The position numbers and the translations under genes are program-made. This document shows positions 15,401 to 20,049 of a stretch of DNA of 20,049 nucleotides, piece by piece. Positions within the stretch are counted from its first letter, which is position 1, and each line of letters starts with the position of its first letter. Location of the stretch: assembly GCA_002720285.1 (NCBI GenBank), contig PBHT01000017.1, forward strand, positions 1 to 20,049. Direction: 5' to 3'. The notes beneath the pieces were generated by a model. It was not told where the DNA came from. It did no database searches and saw nothing but the letters and a program-made list of their open reading frames with translations. This stretch comes from Acidobacteriota bacterium (GTDB lineage Bacteria; Acidobacteriota; Vicinamibacteria; Vicinamibacterales; UBA823).

Positions 15401-16096
15401 GTGGATATCCTGATGTCCGTTGCTAGTCATTTACGAATCCGGGTTGCCGAATACGATCGGAAAATTTACACCTTCATTCCCTACTACCGAGAGATGCTCT
15501 CAGTAGCTGCTGGCGCACTTCAGCCGCAGCTCACTTCTCCATTAATCGTCGACCTCGGAACCGGCACTGGCGCCCTTGCCAAACTTTGCCTGGAAGCTGT
15601 TCCCGCGGGTCGACTGATTGGACTCGATACGGATGCTGAAATGCTCGCGGTTGCGGCTCAACGGTTGCGTGCAACGCAGCGACCAGGCGTCGAACTCAAG
15701 AAAAAGAGTTTCACGCGCGGAGCCCTGCCACGCACCAACTACATCACAGCAGCCTTCTCACTTCACCACATCAAGACCCGTGGATTGAAAGTTCGACTGT
15801 ATCAACGGTGCATAGAAGCTTTGTACGCTGGCGGGGCAATGGTCTCAGTCGACTGCATGCCACCGTCCCAACCAGACCTACACACATCAGCCATGCAGGC
15901 ATGGATATGCCACTTGGAACGCAATTATTCCTCCCAGGATGCGACCGGCCACCTCTCGGCTTGGGCGAAGGAAGACCGGTACTTTCCCTTGGACCAAGAG
16001 GTAGAGATGTTGTGCAGCGTAGGGTTCAAGGTTGAAATCGTGTGGCGTCGTGAAACATTCGCTGTCATACGGGCTACGAAACCACGGCACCCTTGA
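15401..16096 (+). CDS. Class I SAM-dependent methyltransferase
   Basis: A 231-residue protein from the GTG at 15401 (227 residues from the ATG at 15413). It has the Rossmann-type motif I, IVDLGTGTGALA (about residues 49-60), the acidic ribose-binding residue at the end of strand 2 in IGLDTDAEML (D76), and a motif IV-like AAFSLHHI (117-124). These match Methyltransf_25/12-type small-molecule methyltransferases. No signal peptide; cytoplasmic. The C-terminal half is less conserved and gives no substrate hint. It lies 44 bases after the HupE-like gene. Its TGA lies 32 bases before the sulfatase-fold gene's ATG, or overlaps a possible TTG start of that gene by 4 bases, so the three are probably co-expressed. 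Start choice is uncertain by four codons. Confidence 0.86.
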   Translation: MDILMSVASHLRIRVAEYDRKIYTFIPYYREMLSVAAGALQPQLTSPLIVDLGTGTGALAKLCLEAVPAGRLIGLDTDAEMLAVAAQRLRATQRPGVELKKKSFTRGALPRTNYITAAFSLHHIKTRGLKVRLYQRCIEALYAGGAMVSVDCMPPSQPDLHTSAMQAWICHLERNYSSQDATGHLSAWAKEDRYFPLDQEVEMLCSVGFKVEIVWRRETFAVIRATKPRHP

Positions 16097-16128
16097 GCCG
16101 TGACGAAGGTGAAACTATAGTTGAAGGG

Positions 16129-17577
16129 ATGTGGGAGTTTCCTCCAGCGCGACGACGATCGGTCGTCGTCCTAGCGTGCGTCATTTCAGTCATTGCAGCG
16201 TGTCGACCAGTACCCAATTCACCGGTGTCCGATCAATCCCAAGACGCCGGCTCCGCCGTACACGGCCTCCGCCGAAACACCCAGAACGTCGTCATTCTAT
16301 TACTCGACTGTGTTCGAGCAGATCACATTGGCACCTACGGCTACCCGCGCTCAACAACGCCAAATCTCGATGCCTTGGCAGTCGACGCAGTGCTTTTTGA
16401 ACAGGCTATCTCGCAGTCGAATTGGACCAAGCCATCAATCGTCTCACTCTTTACCGGCACCTATTTGTCCCAACATCTCATTACTGATGGTCGTCTCGGT
16501 GGAAGGATTGAAGACGATGGCAGCATACCCACCGGCCACGTGATGGTGGAAGAGTTCATGACCTTAGCCGAGTACATGTCACGTGGAGGATTCGCCACTG
16601 GAGGCTTCGTCAACCAAGGACACTTGCCTGCTCACCTCGGATTTGCTCAAGGATTTGACGTGTATGAATCAGGACTCCATGACCCAGAGGTAGAGCAGTT
16701 TTTTAAAGCTTGGGTCAATCAGTTAGGTGATCGTCGCTTCTTCGCCTATTTGCATCTACTGGACCTGCACTTTCCCTACACAACACAGGACCATCTCGAT
16801 ATCTTCAACGATGACCTCTCTGAGCGGCCGATGACGCGCTTGATGCAATCTGCAGCCGGAGGCGAGGAAATTCGACGGCGTGCAAGCAGTGGCGGACTCA
16901 CCCAGGAAAATGTCCAGGAGCTAGTTGGCCTCTATGACGGTGAATTACTCGGTGTCGACGACCGCCTCGGTAGCGTGGTGCGTTATCTAAAGGAGTCGGG
17001 ACTCTACGATTCCACATTAATCATCGTGACCGCCGACCACGGCGAGGCCTTCCTAGAGCACAACTATTTTGAACATGGTGAAAACCTCCTCTACAGCGAA
17101 CTGATTCGAGTGCCACTCATTATTAAGTTTCCCAGCCGCCAACACGCAGGCCAGCGAATCTCAGCTCCTGCCCAGCTCATCGACATACTTCCGACTCTCC
17201 GAGAGCACTTTGGACTCGCAACGTCCCAAGAAGTTGGCGGCACAAGTCTCATAGGCCTAATTGAAGGCACTGCCACTCCGCACACGGTGCTATCAGAACT
17301 CAGCGACCTTGATGGACGGAAGGCGCTCTACTACGGCGGGCGTAAATTCATCTTCCAGGGAAGTGGCGAAGCGGAAGTCTTTGACTACACGACTGACCCA
17401 TTGGACTTGGTGGACCTAGCTGATGGGGTCGCGCCGGACATCCTCGGGGAGGCTAAAACAGTACTGCAAGAGTTACTCGCAAGAAATGAGGAGTTCGCCA
17501 AGGAAATGGCAGTAACCAAAAGGCCTCTAAACCAAAGGGAAATTGAACGTCTTCGTAGCCTTGGCTACATTCGGTGA
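16129..17577 (+). CDS. Sulfatase-fold (alkaline phosphatase superfamily) lipoprotein without the formylglycine Cys
   Basis: A 482-residue protein with a lipoprotein signal (SVVVLACVISVIAAC, lipobox IAAC, Cys25). The metal-site scaffold of the superfamily is present: VVILLLDCVRADHIGTYG, TTPNLDALA, and later IIVTADHGEAFLEH and FEHGENLLYSELIRVPLI. At the position of the sulfatase signature CxPSR it reads TKPSI in NWTKPSIVSLFTG. Thr replaces the modifiable Cys/Ser and Ile replaces Arg, so formylglycine chemistry is not possible. Thr nucleophiles occur in the related phosphodiesterase (NPP) branch, so a phosphatase or phosphodiesterase role is a reasonable inference. The C-terminus EIERLRSLGYIR is typical of this subgroup. 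A TTG at 16093 overlapping the methyltransferase stop is an alternative start; the ATG at 16129 gives the better lipoprotein signal. Confidence 0.88.
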   Translation: MWEFPPARRRSVVVLACVISVIAACRPVPNSPVSDQSQDAGSAVHGLRRNTQNVVILLLDCVRADHIGTYGYPRSTTPNLDALAVDAVLFEQAISQSNWTKPSIVSLFTGTYLSQHLITDGRLGGRIEDDGSIPTGHVMVEEFMTLAEYMSRGGFATGGFVNQGHLPAHLGFAQGFDVYESGLHDPEVEQFFKAWVNQLGDRRFFAYLHLLDLHFPYTTQDHLDIFNDDLSERPMTRLMQSAAGGEEIRRRASSGGLTQENVQELVGLYDGELLGVDDRLGSVVRYLKESGLYDSTLIIVTADHGEAFLEHNYFEHGENLLYSELIRVPLIIKFPSRQHAGQRISAPAQLIDILPTLREHFGLATSQEVGGTSLIGLIEGTATPHTVLSELSDLDGRKALYYGGRKFIFQGSGEAEVFDYTTDPLDLVDLADGVAPDILGEAKTVLQELLARNEEFAKEMAVTKRPLNQREIERLRSLGYIR

Positions 17578-17607
17578 GGATGACGATTCTCCGGTCCCTG
17601 GTCCGAC

Positions 17608-17613
17608 TATAAT
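17608..17613 (+). promoter_or_regulatory. Candidate -10 box (TATAAT) upstream of the MBL-fold gene
   Basis: A perfect TATAAT in the 96-base gap before the ATG at 17674. It would give a leader of about 55 bases containing the AAGGAG at 17661-17666. No clear -35 at standard spacing. Confidence 0.5.
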
Positions 17614-17660
17614 TCCCATTCACGAAACACGCTAAGAGAATTGCCACCAGCGTCGACGTC

Positions 17661-17666
17661 AAGGAG
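17661..17666 (+). promoter_or_regulatory. Shine-Dalgarno AAGGAG deciding the MBL-fold gene start
   Basis: AAGGAG sits 7 bases before the ATG at 17674 and rules against the in-frame TTG at 17641, which lies upstream of the ribosome-binding site. Confidence 0.75.
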
Positions 17667-17673
17667 AGCCGAG

Positions 17674-18552
17674 ATGCAGTTATTTATGTTCCGGGGTGTC
17701 GTCATCACTACAGTTGCCGCCACCGTACTGCTATATCCCACGTCAGGGGTGGCACAGCAAGACGTGGATTGGGAAGCCGTAGAAATTTCAATCCACCACG
17801 TTGCTGGAAACGTTCATTATCTGCAAGGTCGCGGAGGCAACATCGGCCTCTCCATCGGCGAGGATGGGGGCGTCATGATTGACGACCAATTCGCGCCGTT
17901 GACGGATCGTATTGTTTCGACCATCGCTGAAGTGTCCAACGGTGATATTCGCTTTCTGATCAACACTCACGTCCATCCTGACCACACTGGTGGAAACGAA
18001 AATCTCGGGAAAATGGGGGTGGTAATCCTCGCGCACGATCGAGTCCGGGTACGTCTGGCCAGTCGACTGCCTGAAGTCGCTCTCCCCGTGCTGACTTATA
18101 GCGACACCGCAACCATTCATCTCAACAGCGAACAGGTGCACGCCTTTCCGGTACCACCAGCCCATACCGACGGCGATAGTTTTATTCATTTTCGTGGGTC
18201 CAACGTTCTGCACCTCGGCGATGTATTTCGAACGGTTGCCTTTCCGGTGATCGACACAAACAATGGTGGCACCCTGAAGGGGACAATCGACGCACTAGGT
18301 ATAGCGATCGGCCTGGCAGGACCAGAAACCAAGATCATTCCCGGTCACGGAGTAGTATCCAGTCGTGAAGATGTCATGGCATTCCGAGACATGATTTTGG
18401 TAGTGTCCGACCGAGTAAGGACACTCGTTGCGGAAGGCAAGACCTATGAGGAGACTGCCGCCGCCAATCCCACCGCTGAATACAATGACCAGTGGGGTGA
18501 TCCAGCACGTTTTTTGACCGCGGTCTATCAGGAGTTGTCCGAAGACCGATAA
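17674..18552 (+). CDS. Secreted metallo-beta-lactamase-fold hydrolase
   Basis: A 292-residue protein with a Sec signal peptide (residues 1-28, GVVITTVAATVLLYPTSGVAQ). The complete MBL metal site is visible: THVHPDHTGG with H99, H101, D103 and H104; H164 in PPAHTDGD; D183 in HLGDVF; H225 in PGHG. These residues bind two metal ions, usually zinc. The N-terminal NVHYLQGRGGNIGLSIGEDGGVMIDDQF is typical of the periplasmic MBL-fold hydrolases often seen next to peptidases. The protein is not clearly a beta-lactamase: substrate could be a lactone, thioester or other small molecule. It lies 44 bases upstream of the M28 peptidase on the same strand with no strong terminator between, so the two probably form an operon. 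Confidence 0.92.
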   Translation: MQLFMFRGVVITTVAATVLLYPTSGVAQQDVDWEAVEISIHHVAGNVHYLQGRGGNIGLSIGEDGGVMIDDQFAPLTDRIVSTIAEVSNGDIRFLINTHVHPDHTGGNENLGKMGVVILAHDRVRVRLASRLPEVALPVLTYSDTATIHLNSEQVHAFPVPPAHTDGDSFIHFRGSNVLHLGDVFRTVAFPVIDTNNGGTLKGTIDALGIAIGLAGPETKIIPGHGVVSSREDVMAFRDMILVVSDRVRTLVAEGKTYEETAAANPTAEYNDQWGDPARFLTAVYQELSEDR

Positions 18553-18596
18553 GGCTACCTCCCGTGGGGAGTTTGCACAGACTAAGAAAGTGAGCC

Positions 18597-19853
18597 ATGC
18601 GTAAGACACTCAATCTCGTTTTCAGCGTGACATTGATGACAGGCTTTGGCATCGCCGTGATTCACGCCCAAGAAGACCCGGCAGCTAACGACGATGTCCG
18701 CACGCTTGTCAGCCGATTGGAACTCGAGCAGTTCAAGACCACGCTCAAGGGTCTCACGGCGTTCGGTGACCGCCGTCAAGGCACCAAGAGGAATCGAGAT
18801 GCCGTTGACTGGATTGAACAGCAACTCCAGTCTGTCGGCTGCACGACCACGGAACGAATCGACTACGTCTACGACCCGCCACCCAGAGAGGGAGGAGGGG
18901 GCCGTCGACGGCGCCCCAGCGTAGCTGAGCTTAACCAGACCGACGGCACACCGACAGGCGGACGAATTGGCCGAAATGGCTCGGGACCTGGTGGAAGTTC
19001 CATCTTTGGCTACCGAGGTCGCACCGGTGTGACGAATGACCCAATGGCTCAACCCGACGAACGGCTTCGTGAGTTGAATAGTGAACCGACAACAAACGGT
19101 CCACGGCAGGAGGTGTACTGCACAAAGATTGGAACGACTCGCCCTAACGAGATGTACATCATCGGCGCGCACATGGATGGCCATGGGTGGGGAGAAGCGG
19201 CGAATGACGATGGCTCGGGCACCGCGCTCGTTATGGAGTTAGCCCGCATCTTCAACGCCCCGGACGTAGAAGTGGAACGGTCAATTCGCTTCGCACTGTG
19301 GAATAACGAAGAGACCGGTCTCAATGGTGCTCGTGCCTATGTCGAGCAAAGGCAAGACCTGCAAGGCCAAGAAAACCCGCCGGGTTCCGGTCGTTTTCCT
19401 GAACCTCGTTGGCTCGGCATGATTCAGCACGACATGATGATGTTCGACCATGGGCCACCGCGGGCAGACGGCACTGTCAGCCGTGATCAACGCCGTGAAG
19501 CTGACGTGAATATTGAATTCCAGTCGATAGCCGACCTAGCCGATGAAGCACGTGAGTTAGCCTTCTTCTACAAGGCAGCCAACGACGCCTACGCGACCGA
19601 CTATCCCGCGTCAGTCGGTCCGCATATGACCAATACAGATTCCACTCCGTTCATGAATCTCGTTCCAGCGATAAGCCTGCGTGAAAACGAGCGTGGCGCC
19701 CAGATTGGAGCCGGTTGGGACCCCCACTGGCACCAGCCAACAGACGTCTTTTCGACCTTTAATGATGACGATTTTCGCCTCGGGTTGAACGCAGGACAAA
19801 CTACCCTAGCAGCCATCGCACAGCTGACGGGCGCCAAGATTGTCGAACGGTGA
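18597..19853 (+). CDS. M28 family zinc metallopeptidase, secreted
   Basis: A 418-residue protein with a Sec signal peptide (NLVFSVTLMTGFGIAVIHAQ, residues 6-25). The M28 metal-binding and catalytic residues are present: H192 and D194 in GAHMDGHG, D204 in ANDDGSG, E238/E239 in NNEETG, D279 in QHDMMMFD and H379 in HWHQPTD. M28 enzymes are cocatalytic zinc aminopeptidases or carboxypeptidases that trim peptides outside the cytoplasm. A Gly/Arg/Pro-rich, low-complexity stretch at about residues 94-150 separates the N-terminal region from the catalytic core and is probably a disordered loop. The ATG at 18597 has only a weak Shine-Dalgarno. It follows the MBL gene closely, and both products are exported. 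Substrate specificity is not readable. Confidence 0.92.
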   Translation: MRKTLNLVFSVTLMTGFGIAVIHAQEDPAANDDVRTLVSRLELEQFKTTLKGLTAFGDRRQGTKRNRDAVDWIEQQLQSVGCTTTERIDYVYDPPPREGGGGRRRRPSVAELNQTDGTPTGGRIGRNGSGPGGSSIFGYRGRTGVTNDPMAQPDERLRELNSEPTTNGPRQEVYCTKIGTTRPNEMYIIGAHMDGHGWGEAANDDGSGTALVMELARIFNAPDVEVERSIRFALWNNEETGLNGARAYVEQRQDLQGQENPPGSGRFPEPRWLGMIQHDMMMFDHGPPRADGTVSRDQRREADVNIEFQSIADLADEARELAFFYKAANDAYATDYPASVGPHMTNTDSTPFMNLVPAISLRENERGAQIGAGWDPHWHQPTDVFSTFNDDDFRLGLNAGQTTLAAIAQLTGAKIVER

Positions 19854-19870
19854 GCTAATTCTTTGTCGAC

Positions 19871-19886
19871 TATAGATTTATAGATT
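19871..19886. repeat. Two tandem 8-bp AT-rich repeats (TATAGATT)
   Basis: TATAGATT occurs twice in direct succession and is followed by TAAAAC, in the otherwise featureless gap after the M28 gene. Its AT-richness and place about 70 bases before the last gene suggest a promoter region, but no clear -35/-10 pair can be assigned. Confidence 0.6.
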
Positions 19887-19957
19887 TAAAACTAGTTACA
19901 CTACCCTGAGTCCCATGCTGGGCCAGGTCCTAATCCGGCTACGCTGTGGCATCCCGC

Positions 19958-20049
19958 ATGTCTGAGGCGAGAACGACGAAACGAGCTTTGGCCCTGCTGC
20001 TAGGGCCCATGGTGCTGTCCTGTGGCGTCAGCGTGCTCACGGTTTCAGC
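19958..20049 (+). CDS. N-terminus of a probable lipoprotein gene, truncated by window edge
   Basis: An ATG at 19958 opens a frame that runs to the end of the window (30 codons). It encodes a positively charged start, a hydrophobic segment and the lipobox LSC: RTTKRALALLLGPMVLSCG. This is a good lipoprotein signal peptide, so a real gene is likely. An in-frame GTG at 19946 is an alternative start. No Shine-Dalgarno is clear. The mature protein lies outside the window, and its function cannot be stated. It starts about 100 bases after the M28 stop on the same strand. Confidence 0.6.
   Translation, partial: MSEARTTKRALALLLGPMVLSCGVSVLTVS

Noticed and set aside
17788..18213. 141-codon open frame on the minus strand
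   Set aside because: It lies opposite the metal-site motifs of the MBL hydrolase and has no features of its own.
18557..18573. CTCCC-GTG-GGGAG hairpin followed by TTTG between the MBL and M28 genes
   Set aside because: The stem is only 5 bp and the T-run is three bases, too weak to call a terminator.
18582..19184. 200-codon open frame on the minus strand
   Set aside because: It is antisense to the signal peptide and first half of the M28 peptidase, shows no recognisable domain, and reflects codon bias of the real gene.
1..20049. Mobile elements, defence systems, CRISPR, tRNA or rRNA
   Set aside because: No transposase, integrase, terminal repeats, spaced direct repeats or structured RNA signatures were seen; the GIY-YIG protein is of the small house-keeping type, not a homing endonuclease.

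Overview
The window reads as about 20 kb of chromosome from a free-living heterotrophic bacterium with moderately high GC. The gene set points to a Gram-negative-type envelope: many Sec signal peptides and lipoboxes, one Tat signal, and a DUF5916 outer-membrane barrel. The mix (DUF305, LVIVD-repeat protein, DUF5916, S9 and M28 peptidases, sulfatases, NHL propeller, HupE/UreJ-like permease) is what one sees in environmental Acidobacteriota (for example Vicinamibacteria) or Gemmatimonadota genomes. That assignment is inference from gene content. I see no rRNA, tRNA, CRISPR array, transposase, integrase or phage gene.

Layout. Bases 2-2360 (+) hold the 3' end of a DUF305 gene and a secreted LVIVD propeller. 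Bases 2370-7329 (-) hold a compact run transcribed right to left: a GIY-YIG protein, a divergent SDR, a Tat-exported class V aminotransferase fold, and a DUF5916/CBM9-like protein whose start overlaps the aminotransferase stop. Bases 7437-12429 (+) hold a canonical arylsulfatase, an S9 peptidase and a putative lipoprotein with the 2-keto-4-pentenoate hydratase/FAH fold. Bases 12514-13773 (-) hold an NHL-propeller lipoprotein followed by a clear intrinsic terminator. Bases 13998-19853 (+) hold a HupE/UreJ-type membrane protein, a SAM methyltransferase, a sulfatase-fold lipoprotein lacking the formylglycine residue, a secreted metallo-beta-lactamase-fold hydrolase and an M28 peptidase. The start of another probable lipoprotein gene runs off the right edge.

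Functional theme. Eleven of the fifteen genes appear to encode exported proteins (Sec, Tat or lipoprotein signals). The annotated enzymes are mostly extracytoplasmic hydrolases: sulfatase, two peptidases, an MBL hydrolase and a phosphatase/sulfatase-like protein. The picture is scavenging of sulfated and peptidic organic matter at the cell surface. I did not find a self-evident new defence or mobile system. The most unusual items are biochemical oddities in recognisable families: an SDR without its Tyr/Lys pair, a sulfatase fold with Thr at the nucleophile position, a Tat-exported PLP-fold enzyme, an exported FAH-fold protein, and a secreted propeller with regularly spaced His/Cys loops next to DUF305.

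Regulation. Perfect TATAAT hexamers lie upstream of three + strand genes (7403, 9091, 17608), and similar boxes (AGTATACT at 13865, TACTAT at 15395) lie upstream of two more, all without a convincing -35. Several would give very short leaders. No gene-free stretch exceeds 300 bases; the longest is about 220 bases (13774-13997).
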